Source: Williamsia sp. 1138 (lineage in GTDB: Bacteria; Actinomycetota; Actinomycetes; Mycobacteriales; Mycobacteriaceae). From it: a DNA stretch of 64,000 nucleotides. Under the pieces are notes generated by a model, which was given only the letters and a program-made list of their open reading frames with translations, did no database searches and was not told the DNA's origin. A program made the position numbers and the translations under genes. Every line of letters begins with the position of its first letter. The stretch's first letter is position 1. Positions 26,426 to 35,204 of this stretch are shown here, piece by piece. Location of the stretch: NCBI RefSeq assembly GCF_002095435.2, contig NZ_MJEJ02000038.1, forward strand, positions 1 through 64,000. Direction: 5' to 3'.

Positions 26426-26668
26426 ATGCCAGCCGACGATGGGGCGTTCACCCTCGAGGTCGATCGAACGGCGTGCGCAGGTCACGGAATGTGTTACGGC
26501 ACAAGGCCGGAGCTCATCGACTGTGACGACGAAGGCTATCCGGTGATCCCGGATCCGAACATTGGTCCGGACACCATCGACCCCGCCCGCGATGCCGTCG
26601 CGGTGTGCCCCGAGCGGGCGCTCGAACTCGTGCCGCGAAGCACGGCCACACCCCTGCACCGACAATGA
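26426..26668 (+). CDS. 3Fe-4S ferredoxin (P450 partner)
   Basis: An 80-residue acidic ferredoxin. The ligand pattern C-A-G-H-G-M-C (C17 and C23) and the later V-C-P-E (C61) give three cysteines, typical of 3Fe-4S ferredoxins that serve actinobacterial P450s. It lies seven bases after the SDR stop and seven bases before the P450 start. No dedicated ferredoxin reductase is adjacent; electrons may come from the FprB-like protein at 13351 or a chromosomal reductase. Confidence 0.9.
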   Translation: MPADDGAFTLEVDRTACAGHGMCYGTRPELIDCDDEGYPVIPDPNIGPDTIDPARDAVAVCPERALELVPRSTATPLHRQ

Positions 26669-26675
26669 GGAACAC

Positions 26676-27905
26676 ATGACAACAGTTGAACAAGCGCCGG
26701 CCGATCTGGTCGTCGACTTCGACATCTACGACCAGTCCATCGCTGCGCCCGTCGATACCGTGCAGGCTCAAGTCGCTGAGTTGGCAAGCAAAGGTCCTGT
26801 CGTGTACTCGACAGCCCACGGCGGCCACTGGATCGTGACGCAGTACCGGGAGATTCAAGAAGTGCTCCGCGACCCGGAGACCTTCTCGAGCTATCCCAAC
26901 AACCTCGTCACCGATGAGTCTTTCGGTAAGTTCATCCCGGTCGAGATCGATCCGCCTGATCACACCGGGTATCGACAGGCCATGCAGCCCCTGTTCAGCC
27001 CCGGCCGGATGAAGGAGCTCGAAGAGAGCATCCGCGTCGTGGTCAACGAACTGATCGACAAGTTCGAGTCCAGAGGTGAGGCCGAGTTCATCGGCGAATT
27101 CGCTCACGAGCTGCCGACTCGAGTCTTCCTCGCCCTCATGAACTGGCCGCTCGAGGATGCGGAGGTCTTCACCGAGGCCACCAACGTCATGTTGCTGGGC
27201 AAGCCTGGTGGAACTGAAGAGGAGTCGAATCAGGCACGGGCACTCGCGGGCATGGAGATGCTGGGATACTTCCAGAAGATGGTCACCGAGCGCCGGGAGA
27301 ACCCCAGCGACGACATCACGTCGACGCTTGTCCACACCGAGGTGAATCTCGAGGCCGGTCCGCGGCTGCTCACCGACGAAGAGCTGACCCGGATGTTCTT
27401 CTTGCTGCTCATCGGCGGTCTGCACACGGTGCAGGGGTCGTTGGCGTGGAGCATCATTCACCTTGTCAACAATCCTGAGCAACGCCAGGAGATCATCGCT
27501 GATTCCTCACTGATCCCTTCAGCGGTCGAGGAGATTCTTCGGATCGAGGCTGCGGTCATCCCGGGGCGGCGTGCCACGAAGGACACGACGCTTGGCGGAG
27601 TCAATATTGCCGAGGGGGATCAGGTCATCCTGATGCTGTGTGGCGCGAATCGGGACTCCGAGGAGTTCGACAGCCCGACCGAACTGGACATCCAGCGGCA
27701 CCCGAATCGGCATCTGTCGTTCGGAGGTGGGCCACACCGTTGCATCGGATCGCATCTCGCCCGCATCGAGCTCAAACTCGCACTCGAGGAGTTGCACCGG
27801 AGAATCCCGGACTATCGACTGGTGGACGGTGACCCGCCGATCCTGCACGCGAGCCAGGTCCGCGGGTGTGTTCGATTGCCGATCACGTTCACACCGAGTT
27901 CGTAG
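26676..27905 (+). CDS. Cytochrome P450 (CYP101-like features)
   Basis: A 409-residue soluble P450. Heme loop F-G-G-G-P-H-R-C356-I-G; K-helix E286-x-x-R289. The N-terminal block G-G-H-W-I-V and the I-P-V-E-I-D-P-P-D segment resemble camphor-type P450s, which hydroxylate terpenoids. In the I-helix the usual acid-Thr pair reads L-H250-T251-V, so the acidic residue is replaced by His. GAGG precedes ATG 26676. It is the last gene of the operon that begins with the SDR at 25549 and has its own ferredoxin upstream. The family resemblance suggests a cyclic or terpenoid substrate, but the substrate is not proven. Confidence 0.94.
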   Translation: MTTVEQAPADLVVDFDIYDQSIAAPVDTVQAQVAELASKGPVVYSTAHGGHWIVTQYREIQEVLRDPETFSSYPNNLVTDESFGKFIPVEIDPPDHTGYRQAMQPLFSPGRMKELEESIRVVVNELIDKFESRGEAEFIGEFAHELPTRVFLALMNWPLEDAEVFTEATNVMLLGKPGGTEEESNQARALAGMEMLGYFQKMVTERRENPSDDITSTLVHTEVNLEAGPRLLTDEELTRMFFLLLIGGLHTVQGSLAWSIIHLVNNPEQRQEIIADSSLIPSAVEEILRIEAAVIPGRRATKDTTLGGVNIAEGDQVILMLCGANRDSEEFDSPTELDIQRHPNRHLSFGGGPHRCIGSHLARIELKLALEELHRRIPDYRLVDGDPPILHASQVRGCVRLPITFTPSS

Positions 27906-27930
27906 TCGGACCGTCCGGAGACTTGTCCGC

Positions 27931-27956
27931 TTAAACTAAAGGCTGTAGATTTAAAG
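27931..27956. promoter_or_regulatory. Island operator, copy D (before Rieske oxygenase 2)
   Basis: TTAAACTAAAGGCTGTAGAT followed by TTAAAG reads, on the other strand, as CTACAGCCTTTAG with TTTAA flanks and matches the shared motif. It is about 65 bases before ATG 28019. Confidence 0.72.
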
Positions 27957-28018
27957 TTCGTCAGCCCAGCCGGCGCGTGCTGCTGCACTCGCTGCACCCC
28001 TGCGATCGGGAGGATCAC

Positions 28019-29197
28019 ATGACCACTTCACTACCGCGCCAGGACCGCATCCGTCGGGCTCTGGAGTTGTTGCGCAACGAGACGACCGACAAGTTCGACG
28101 ACATCGTCGACTTTGCGCCCGACGAGTTCACCGATCCACACCTCGCCAAGCAGGAGCGTGACCAGGTCTTCGGGCGGGTTCCGTCCATCGTCGCCCATTC
28201 GTCGGAGTTGGTGAAGGCCGGCGACTTCATGACCTTGCAGATGCCGCGGAACAACATCCTGGTGGTCCGGCAGAAGGATGGCAGTGTCCGCACTTTCGTC
28301 AATCTGTGCCGCCATCGTGGTGCGCTGCTCGAGGAGCAGGAGAAGGGGCGCTGCCGCATCTTTTCGTGCGCCTACCACCGGTGGTCGTACGACCCTGACG
28401 GATCTCTTCGGGCGATCACCAGGGATTCGACCTTCGGTGAGGTCGATCGGTCGGAGCACGGACTGATCGAGCTGCCCACGGAGGAGCGTCACGGCTTCGT
28501 CTGGATCGTCGACAACGCCGACGCGGAGATCGACGTGGCGGCCTGGCTCGGTGCGGAGATGGACGAGATCCTGGCGGGTTACGAACTCGACGAGCTGGTG
28601 TCGTTCCGATCGGCGGGATTCGACGAACCCGTCAACTGGAAGATCATGCAGGATGCCTTCCTGGACGGCTATCACATCCAGTACGCCCATCCCAACACCG
28701 CGGGAAAGATCATCCACACGAACGTGATGGCCTTCGAGGACTTCGGCAGGCACTGCCGCTTCATCGCACCCCGTAAAACCATCGACCGTTGGCTCGAAGA
28801 GGATCCCGGCGACGAGTTGCTCGACAAGTACGTCACCGAGACGCACTTCCTGCTTCCCAACAGCACCCTGCTGCGGCAGCCGGATCACTTTCAGCTCTTG
28901 ACTTTCCGGCCGCATCCGACAGATCCGGGTCGGTCGGTGATGGAACAGCGCCTGATGGTGCCCAAGGTCGAGGTGAGTGGTTTCACCGAAGAGCACTGGA
29001 ACAAGCGGTGGAACAAGAACTGGGACATCCTGCTGGCCGTTCTGCACCAAGAGGACTTCCCGTTGTTGCGGCAATCCCAGAAAGGCATGGGCAGCGCCAG
29101 TGCGGGCAAGATGATGCTGGGCCGGAACGAGGTGGCCAATCAGGTCTTCCGACGCGAGATCAAGAAGCTGATCGCCGACGGCGCCTCTGCGACGTGA
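28019..29197 (+). CDS. Rieske non-heme iron oxygenase, catalytic subunit (paralog 2)
   Basis: A 392-residue oxygenase alpha subunit with the same architecture as the one at 3390. Rieske ligands are C97-R-H99 and C117-A-Y-H120; the catalytic iron site is N-W-K followed by D217-G-Y-H219-x4-H224. GGGAGG precedes ATG 28019. It starts an operon with an acetyltransferase and an acyl-CoA dehydrogenase. The two paralogs probably hydroxylate successive or related intermediates and share the reductase at 45896, since no other Rieske-type reductase is seen. Confidence 0.92.
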   Translation: MTTSLPRQDRIRRALELLRNETTDKFDDIVDFAPDEFTDPHLAKQERDQVFGRVPSIVAHSSELVKAGDFMTLQMPRNNILVVRQKDGSVRTFVNLCRHRGALLEEQEKGRCRIFSCAYHRWSYDPDGSLRAITRDSTFGEVDRSEHGLIELPTEERHGFVWIVDNADAEIDVAAWLGAEMDEILAGYELDELVSFRSAGFDEPVNWKIMQDAFLDGYHIQYAHPNTAGKIIHTNVMAFEDFGRHCRFIAPRKTIDRWLEEDPGDELLDKYVTETHFLLPNSTLLRQPDHFQLLTFRPHPTDPGRSVMEQRLMVPKVEVSGFTEEHWNKRWNKNWDILLAVLHQEDFPLLRQSQKGMGSASAGKMMLGRNEVANQVFRREIKKLIADGASAT

Positions 29198-29228
29198 TGA
29201 ACGCTCCGAGATCCGAAGGTGTGCGGAG

Positions 29229-30176
29229 ATGATCAGATACCAGTGGCAGACCGAACTCAGCGACTCCGAAGCCGCCGAGGTGCGCAATCTGCTCGAGTCC
29301 GCCTCCGGATACGACGCCGAGCCCGAGTTCTCTGGAATCGACTTCGCTGACGTCGAACACGATCTTGCGCAAAGGGATCCCAACCGGCGGCTGCTACTGA
29401 TTCGTATGCTGGCACGACAAGTGCGGGCAGGCGAGGACGAAGAGCCCGAGTGCCTCGCCGGCGTGCTGCGGATGGTCATCGATCACCACGGCGTCGGCGA
29501 TGTCCAACTGGTGGTCGCACCGGAACTGCGCTCTCTGGGCATCGTCACACTCTTCGTGGAACAGGCCGGTCTCGATGTCGGGGTCGAGGGCGGCTGGCTC
29601 GGGAGCGGTGCGCGTTCGTTACGCGCGTGGGCACAGGGCAACCACCCAGCTGCGGGCCGGCTCTCGGACCGGCACCTCATTCCCCGGATCCAGCGGGTGT
29701 GGAAGCTGATTCGTCCGGTCGAGGAACCCGTCGATCAATCCCTTCCTCTCTCGCGGGTGAGCGCCGTCGGTGCCGATGGAGACCGCGCGGGATCCTTGGC
29801 TGCCTTCGTCGAACGCGCGGCGGAAACGGCCGTGCCCTGCCCAGGGTTGGTACGCGACCTGAACCACGATCACAAGACAGTGTTGATCGCCGAGGACGAT
29901 GGCGGCCACGTGGTCGGCGCACTGACGTTGAACACGAACCCGGTGGTGTCGGACGAGTTCGGTAAATGCGGTGTCGTGGAGTATCTCTCGCGAGACCCCG
30001 CCAACGATGAACCGGCTTTGACCAGGGCTCTGCTGACGTCGGCATTCACCCAGGCAGCCGAGGCCGGACTCGAAGGCGTCATCGTCTATGTCGACTCCGA
30101 AAACGCCGCCCTGGTCAATGCGTGCCGGCTGACCCGCTTCCAGCACGATCGAACCGACGTCCGCTTCGGTCTCTGA
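29229..30176 (+). CDS. GNAT acetyltransferase resembling mycothiol synthase (MshD-like)
   Basis: A 315-residue protein whose length and double-GNAT layout fit the MshD family: an N-terminal degenerate half (to about residue 150, with R-S-L-G-I-V-T-L-F) and a C-terminal half ending in V-Y-V-D-S-E-N-A-A-L-V-N-A, where MshD proteins have L-Y-V-x-x-x-N-x-x-A. MshD performs the last acetylation in mycothiol synthesis and is normally a lone housekeeping gene. Here it lies between a Rieske oxygenase and an acyl-CoA dehydrogenase in an apparent operon, so it is more likely a paralog with a pathway-linked role. Moderately sure of the family, unsure of the function. Confidence 0.7.
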   Translation: MIRYQWQTELSDSEAAEVRNLLESASGYDAEPEFSGIDFADVEHDLAQRDPNRRLLLIRMLARQVRAGEDEEPECLAGVLRMVIDHHGVGDVQLVVAPELRSLGIVTLFVEQAGLDVGVEGGWLGSGARSLRAWAQGNHPAAGRLSDRHLIPRIQRVWKLIRPVEEPVDQSLPLSRVSAVGADGDRAGSLAAFVERAAETAVPCPGLVRDLNHDHKTVLIAEDDGGHVVGALTLNTNPVVSDEFGKCGVVEYLSRDPANDEPALTRALLTSAFTQAAEAGLEGVIVYVDSENAALVNACRLTRFQHDRTDVRFGL

Positions 30177-30244
30177 ACCCACAACCTCCAGGCCGCAGCC
30201 CGCAGTCTGAGACAACTCATTTCAGTTTCATCGCAAGGAGAATG

Positions 30245-31408
30245 ATGCAGTCCGATCTGTTCGAAGCCGACCACGAGGCGTACCGCGAAACAGTGCGGGG
30301 ATTCGTCGACTGCGAGGTGGTGCCCAATCTGGAGCGCTGGGATGAACAACGGCTGATCGATCGCGACACGTGGCGTGCGGCAGGCAAGCTCGGGCTCCTC
30401 GGACTGTCGATACCCGAACAGTTCGGTGGCGCGGACGAGCAGGACTACCGATTCCGGGTGGTGGTGATCGAGGAACTCGCGCGGGTGGGAGCGGCCTCAC
30501 TGCAATCGGGGTTCTCAACCAACGACGACATCGTGCTCAACTACTTGCTGCGCCTGGCCGACGAGGAGCAGCGCGAGCGCTGGTTGCCGGGCTTCGCCTC
30601 GGGCGAATCGATCGGTGCGATCGCCATGAGTGAACCCGGTACCGGAAGCGACCTCCGGGGTATCACCACCTCCGCGATCAAGCGCGATGACGGTTGGCTT
30701 CTGAACGGAACGAAAACCTTCATCACGAGCGGAATACTCGCCGACCTGGTGATAGTCGTGGCCCGCACCGACCCTGATGCGGGTTCGCGTGGGTTCACAT
30801 TGCTGGTGGTCGAGGAAGGGATGGAGGGCTTCAGCCGCGGCAGGCAACTCGACAAGGTGGGGCTTGCTGCCCAGGACACCGCCGAGCTGATCTTCGAGGA
30901 CGTCTGTGTGCCGGCTCGTAACGTCCTCGGACAGATAGGTGGGGGATTCGGGCACCTGATGGACAGCCTTCCGCTCGAACGCTTGGGGATCGGACTGGCC
31001 GCGCAGATGTCGGCCGAGGCGGTACTGAAGTGGACGGTCGACTACGTCTCCGAGAGGTCCGCGTTCGGGAAGAAGATCTCGCAGTTCCAGAACACCGGCT
31101 TTGTTCTCGCCGATCTGGCGACCAGAATCGATCTGTCGCGAGCGTTCCTCGATCGGGCAGTGCGCCAACACAACCGAGGTGACCTGAGTGTCGTCGATGC
31201 GGCAAAAGCGAAGCTCGCGGCCACGGAGTTGCAGTGGGACGTCATCGACGCCGGTGTGCAACTGCACGGCGGATACGGCTACATGAAGGAATATCCGGTC
31301 GCCAAGGCGTTCGTCGATGCGCGGATTCAACGCATCTATGGCGGCACGAACGAGATCATGAAGGAGATCATCCAGCGTGATTTGTTTGCCGCTGCCGGCC
31401 GTGTCTGA
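30245..31408 (+). CDS. Acyl-CoA dehydrogenase
   Basis: A 387-residue FAD-dependent acyl-CoA dehydrogenase. A-M-S-E-P-G-T-G-S-D (127-136) and the C-terminal Q-L-H-G-G-Y-G-Y are standard. At the MCAD catalytic-Glu position it reads Y-G-G-T-N-E-I, with Gly, but Glu-245 in L-E-R-L matches the base used by isovaleryl/long-chain-type enzymes, so it should be active on branched or bulky acyl-CoA. AAGGAG at 30235-30240 suits ATG 30245; an immediately preceding ATG (30242) is also in frame. It closes the Rieske 2 operon. Confidence 0.93.
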   Translation: MQSDLFEADHEAYRETVRGFVDCEVVPNLERWDEQRLIDRDTWRAAGKLGLLGLSIPEQFGGADEQDYRFRVVVIEELARVGAASLQSGFSTNDDIVLNYLLRLADEEQRERWLPGFASGESIGAIAMSEPGTGSDLRGITTSAIKRDDGWLLNGTKTFITSGILADLVIVVARTDPDAGSRGFTLLVVEEGMEGFSRGRQLDKVGLAAQDTAELIFEDVCVPARNVLGQIGGGFGHLMDSLPLERLGIGLAAQMSAEAVLKWTVDYVSERSAFGKKISQFQNTGFVLADLATRIDLSRAFLDRAVRQHNRGDLSVVDAAKAKLAATELQWDVIDAGVQLHGGYGYMKEYPVAKAFVDARIQRIYGGTNEIMKEIIQRDLFAAAGRV

Positions 31409-31470
31409 CCCGGCAATCGGGCTGTTCACCAAAGCCTGACTCGCGCCTTGACAGTGATCTGGACCACTTT

Positions 31471-31494
31471 ATAAACTATTGACTGTAGTTAAAT
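31471..31494. promoter_or_regulatory. Island operator, copy E (before acyl-CoA ligase 3)
   Basis: ATAAACTATTGACTGTAGTT followed by AAAT matches the shared motif (reverse strand core CTACAGTCAATAG). It is about 100 bases before ATG 31592. Confidence 0.72.
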
Positions 31495-31591
31495 TCGGGC
31501 GCTTCCGGTTCCGGACCCCCGATCCGTGTCGGCCGAATTCGATTACGCACTCTGCGTCCGCGTCGCCGATGCACAACCCTGAGGAGAACAC

Positions 31592-33109
31592 ATGGCCGCC
31601 ACAATCGGATCGGCTCTGCACTGGTGGTCGCGCGCGGAAAGTGATCGGAGCGCGATCATCGTCGACGACGAGTCGGTGACGTACCGCGAGCTCGCGGGCT
31701 GGACCAGCCGGATCGCGCGCTCGCTGGTCGACCAGGGTGTCGCACCCGGTGACCGGGTCGGGCTTCTGGGAGCCAATTCACTGCAGTGGCCTGCAATGGC
31801 ATTGGGCATTCTCAAGTCCGGTGCGGTGCTGGTCCCACTCAACAGCCGACTCAAGCCAGCGGAGTTGCGTAAGGTCGCCGACGACGCGGGAATCACCAAA
31901 GTGGTTGCGGCCGAAGACTTGCATACGGAGGCATCCGCCGCCGGCTCGCTGGGGAAGCCGTACGACATCGTTGGATTCGGCGGACTCGCCGAGCTGCGCA
32001 CAGGCGACCATGATGACTTCCGGGTGGACCTACCCGAGGACGAGCCGACGACGATTCTGTTCACGAGCGGGTCGACGGGTACGTCCAAAGGCGTCATTCT
32101 CACCAACCGCACCTTGCTGAACATCGTGCTGGAGAACACCCTGACCGACGAAGGATTCCGGCCGCAGACCACCACGCTGCTGGTGCTGCCGCTGGCGTTC
32201 ACCCCGGGCCTGGTCTACGGACTGCTCATCACCACCGTCCTCGGCGGGACTCTGGTGGTGGAGAAGGAACTCAACCCGGCGCGGGCGGTCCAGCTCATCG
32301 AAAAGCACTCGGTCAAGGCGATCTTCGGGGTGCCGCTGATCTTCGAGGCAATCTCTCGCGCGCCCGAGTTCGCGGACGCAGATCTGAGCTCGCTGAGGAC
32401 GGCGATCGTGGGTGGAGCGGCGGTGCCCACGCCGTTGCTCAAGCGATGGGCCGACAAGGGTGTACTCCTACGGCAGATCTACGGGATGACCGAAGCCGGC
32501 GGCGTCGCCACTGCGACGCTGCGTGACGAGGCGATGGACTACCCGGATCGATGCGGTACCGGGAACATCTTCACCGAGGTGACGGTGATGCGACCCGATG
32601 GGACGCTCGCCGATGCAGACGAGCAGGGTGAGATCGTCGTTCGTGGGCCCCTGGTGACCCCAGGTTACTGGCAGGACGAGGAGACCACGGCGGAGGCCAT
32701 CAGGGACGGTTGGCTACACAGCGGTGACCTCGGTACCCGGGATTCCGAAGGTCGGGTGCAGTTCGTGGACAGGCTCAAAGATCTCATCATCTCTGGCGGC
32801 ATCAACATATCTCCCGTCGAACTCGAGCGGGTCATCTCGCAGATCGACGGAGTCGAAGAAGTCGCGGTGATCGCGGCGCCGGACGAACGTTTCGGTGAGA
32901 CCCCGGCGGCCATCGTCAGCGTCACCGGAGACGTGGACGAAGCGGCGATCATCGAACACTGCAACACCCTGGTGTCGGATTACAAGGTGCCGCGGTACGT
33001 CGTGATCAGAGACAATCCGCTACCGCGGCTTCCCAGCGGCAAGCTTGCGAAACTCGCAATCCGCAAGGAGTACAGCGACGTGAACACGCGTTTCGACAAG
33101 ATCAGGTGA
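31592..33109 (+). CDS. Acyl-CoA synthetase (ANL superfamily), paralog 3
   Basis: A 505-residue AMP-forming ligase with F-T-S-G-S-T-G-T-S-K-G, Y-G-M-T-E-A, D-G-W-L-H-S-G-D-L-G, L-K-D-L-I-I-S-G-G-I-N and the C-terminal S-G-K-L-A-K. GAGGAGAACAC precedes the ATG. It is monocistronic or nearly so: operator copy E is upstream and a strong hairpin follows. It is closest within the window to the ligase at 17153. Confidence 0.93.
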   Translation: MAATIGSALHWWSRAESDRSAIIVDDESVTYRELAGWTSRIARSLVDQGVAPGDRVGLLGANSLQWPAMALGILKSGAVLVPLNSRLKPAELRKVADDAGITKVVAAEDLHTEASAAGSLGKPYDIVGFGGLAELRTGDHDDFRVDLPEDEPTTILFTSGSTGTSKGVILTNRTLLNIVLENTLTDEGFRPQTTTLLVLPLAFTPGLVYGLLITTVLGGTLVVEKELNPARAVQLIEKHSVKAIFGVPLIFEAISRAPEFADADLSSLRTAIVGGAAVPTPLLKRWADKGVLLRQIYGMTEAGGVATATLRDEAMDYPDRCGTGNIFTEVTVMRPDGTLADADEQGEIVVRGPLVTPGYWQDEETTAEAIRDGWLHSGDLGTRDSEGRVQFVDRLKDLIISGGINISPVELERVISQIDGVEEVAVIAAPDERFGETPAAIVSVTGDVDEAAIIEHCNTLVSDYKVPRYVVIRDNPLPRLPSGKLAKLAIRKEYSDVNTRFDKIR

Positions 33110-33144
33110 TCTGAGCCCCTCGCGGGGGGCCCTGAGGAGATTCA

Positions 33145-33180
33145 GCAAACGGCGAGGCCCTGTCCGGTCTCGCCGTTTGC
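33145..33180 (+). terminator. Stem-loop terminator candidate
   Basis: GCAAACGGCGAG (33145-33156) pairs perfectly with CTCGCCGTTTGC (33169-33180) over a 12-base loop, about 35 bases after the ligase stop. There is no long U-run. Confidence 0.7.
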
Positions 33181-33309
33181 GTGTCCGCCGGCTGGTGAGG
33201 TGCCGGAAATCCGACCGACCAGCTGTCGCGGACCCTCGTGAGATGATGGACGAATTCTGACAGGTGTATTGGAGCGGTGCGAACGCCCGCAGCGAAAGAC
33301 AGGAGCGAC

Positions 33310-33915
33310 ATGGCTCGCCGCAAGACCGGAATCGTCTTGTCCGCTGACATCGATGAGGCCCGGTCGCAAATCCTCATGGCGGCCCAATCGGTATTTCTCC
33401 GCTACGGGATCAACAAGACGACGATGGACGACATCGCCCGCGAATCGGGCGTCTCCCGACCGACGGTGTACCGGTACTTCAAGGACCGCGATTCGCTGAT
33501 CTCGGCACTGATCGAGATGCGCTCGCGGCTCCTGTTCGCTCGCGCCCGGGAGTTCGTGCAGAGCCAGCCGACCTTCGACGACGTCATCGTCGAAGGGCTG
33601 ATCTTCCTCATCGACAACGGCCGACGCGATCCGATCGTGCGCATCCTGGTCAGCCCGGAGCGGATGGAGTTGGCCACGGCCCTGGTCGGGAGCTCCGACC
33701 TCGCGGCCAAGCTCACGCGGGAGATGTGGGAGCCCATTCTGCTCGCCGCTCAGGAGCGAGGTGACGTGCGGACCGACGTGAGTATCGACGAGATCAACGA
33801 GTGGTTCGCTCTGCTGCAGTTCATCCTGGTCGGCCGACTCGATTTCGCTCGTGCCGACGACCCTGCGCATCGCAAGCTCATCAGAACGTTTGTCCTTCCC
33901 TCACTTCGGCCCTGA
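33310..33915 (+). CDS. TetR-family transcriptional regulator (paralog of the one at 2650)
   Basis: A 201-residue repressor. The helix-turn-helix lies at about residues 18-60 (K-T-T-M-D-D-I-A-R-E-S-G-V-S-R-P-T-V-Y-R). The ligand domain carries W-E-P-I-L-L-A-A-Q-E-R-G-D-V-R, nearly the same as in the regulator at 2650. AGGAG precedes ATG 33310. It ends 15 bases before the convergent enoyl-CoA hydratase. Its location in the middle of the island makes it a leading candidate for the protein that binds the ten-copy operator, but its own promoter shows no clear copy. Confidence 0.92.
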   Translation: MARRKTGIVLSADIDEARSQILMAAQSVFLRYGINKTTMDDIARESGVSRPTVYRYFKDRDSLISALIEMRSRLLFARAREFVQSQPTFDDVIVEGLIFLIDNGRRDPIVRILVSPERMELATALVGSSDLAAKLTREMWEPILLAAQERGDVRTDVSIDEINEWFALLQFILVGRLDFARADDPAHRKLIRTFVLPSLRP

Positions 33916-33930
33916 GTGCGGTTGTCGGCG

Positions 33931-34734
33931 TCATCTCCCTGACCAGACCGGGTCGCGCTTTTCGGCGAAGGCGCGCGGCCCTTCGGCCGCGTCGGAGCTG
34001 CTGAACACCGTTCGGGCCTCGGCCTTGTTGGCGTCCCAGGCCGCACGCTCATCCGGGATGTCGCCGTCGATGATTCCGCGGGCGAGGCGCTTGGTCGCCT
34101 GAACGGCAACGGGGGCGTTGGCAGCGATCTGTTCTGCCAGCGTCGTCGCAGCGGAGAGCAGCTCGTCCGCCGCCACCACCCGGTTGATCAGGCCGAGCTC
34201 CGCCGCGCGTGCGGCGTCCATCGACTTTCCGGTCAGCAGGTACTCCATCGCGAGCTTGGGGGGTATCTGGCCGGCGAGTCGAAATGCACCGCCTGCGGCC
34301 GCGTAGATCCCCCGCTTGACCTCGGGGAGGCCGAACCGGGCGGTGTCGACTGCGATGGCAAGATCTGCAGCGAGGACCAGCTCTGTACCTCCACCCAACG
34401 CAAACCCGTTGACCGCAGCGATGATCGGCGTACTGACCGGATGTTCGACGACGCCGGCAAAGCCCCATCGCCGGGCGTCGCGATCGGTTGCATCTATTCG
34501 TTCTCCGGCGGCGAGCGCCTTGAGGTCGGCGCCTGCGCAGAAGGCTGCCGTTCCGGCGCCGGTCAACACGATGGCACGAATGTTGCTGTCGTTGTCGGCG
34601 TCATGTAGCGCATTCCCGAGGAGATCGGTGACTTCCCGATTGATCGCGTTGCGTGCCTGCGGGCGATTGATCGTGATGATCCGGACATGATCTCGGGACT
34701 CGACCAGTACCGCCTCGGACGACTCGGTGCTCAT
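33931..34734 (-). CDS. Enoyl-CoA hydratase (crotonase superfamily)
   Basis: A 267-residue crotonase with both catalytic glutamates in place: E118 in G-G-G-T-E-L and E138 in G-L-P-E-V. The oxyanion motif is C-A-G-A-D-L. It should add water to a 2-enoyl-CoA in beta-oxidation of the pathway acid. AAAGGAGCACCG precedes ATG 34734. It is divergent from the NTF2-like/DUF35/thiolase-like operon, and operator copy C lies between the two. Confidence 0.92.
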   Translation of the reverse strand: MSTESSEAVLVESRDHVRIITINRPQARNAINREVTDLLGNALHDADNDSNIRAIVLTGAGTAAFCAGADLKALAAGERIDATDRDARRWGFAGVVEHPVSTPIIAAVNGFALGGGTELVLAADLAIAVDTARFGLPEVKRGIYAAAGGAFRLAGQIPPKLAMEYLLTGKSMDAARAAELGLINRVVAADELLSAATTLAEQIAANAPVAVQATKRLARGIIDGDIPDERAAWDANKAEARTVFSSSDAAEGPRAFAEKRDPVWSGR

Positions 34735-34810
34735 CGGTGCTCCTTTCGTACAGGTTGTGGCGTTACCGCACTGTACTCAGAACATGCGGACCCCGGTGAG
34801 GCGTTGACCC

Positions 34811-34836
34811 ATTTAATCTACAGGCATAAGGTTATC
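34811..34836. promoter_or_regulatory. Island operator, copy C (divergent promoter)
   Basis: ATTTAATCTACAGGCATAAG followed by GTTATC matches the shared motif. It is about 77 bases from the minus-strand start at 34734 and 45 bases from the plus-strand start at 34881, so one site could control both. Confidence 0.72.
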
Positions 34837-34880
34837 GGAACGGCAATCGATCCGCGGGGCGGGTGCGAAGGAGTGAAGAG

Positions 34881-35204
34881 GTGAGCGTGCCAGAGTTCAA
34901 GGTGCTGTACGAGAAGCATGTCCAGAGTGTTGCGGCAGGTGACACGAAGGCTGCGTTGGCGGACATGGTGCAGGCGAACATCCCCGCTGTGTTCGACGGT
35001 GTGCAGGTACCCCGTGGACGTGTGCTCTCGTACGAGGTCGTGGACGCTCGGGCCGAGGGTGACCTCCGGATCGGAGAGGCGGTCTACGTGACGGCCGACG
35101 AAGGCACGATCGGTCTGCGGTCGACCTGGGAGCTCCACGATGGTGTCTGGAAGGCCGCGGGCCTGGCCAACTTCGCCGTGACGGGAGTCTCCGGCGATGA
35201 GTGA
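34881..35204 (+). CDS. Small NTF2-like/SnoaL-type protein
   Basis: A 107-residue protein. A helical start (Y-E-K-H-V-Q-S-V-A-A-G-D) is followed by strands around S-T-W-E-L-H-D-G-V-W-K, the cone-shaped NTF2/SnoaL pattern found in ketosteroid-isomerase-like and dehydratase-like proteins. AAGGAG at 34867-34872 supports GTG 34881. It overlaps the DUF35 gene start (ATGAGTGA) and precedes the thiolase-like gene, so it is probably a third component or small enzyme of that module. Family assignment is by pattern only. Confidence 0.6.
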   Translation: MSVPEFKVLYEKHVQSVAAGDTKAALADMVQANIPAVFDGVQVPRGRVLSYEVVDARAEGDLRIGEAVYVTADEGTIGLRSTWELHDGVWKAAGLANFAVTGVSGDE

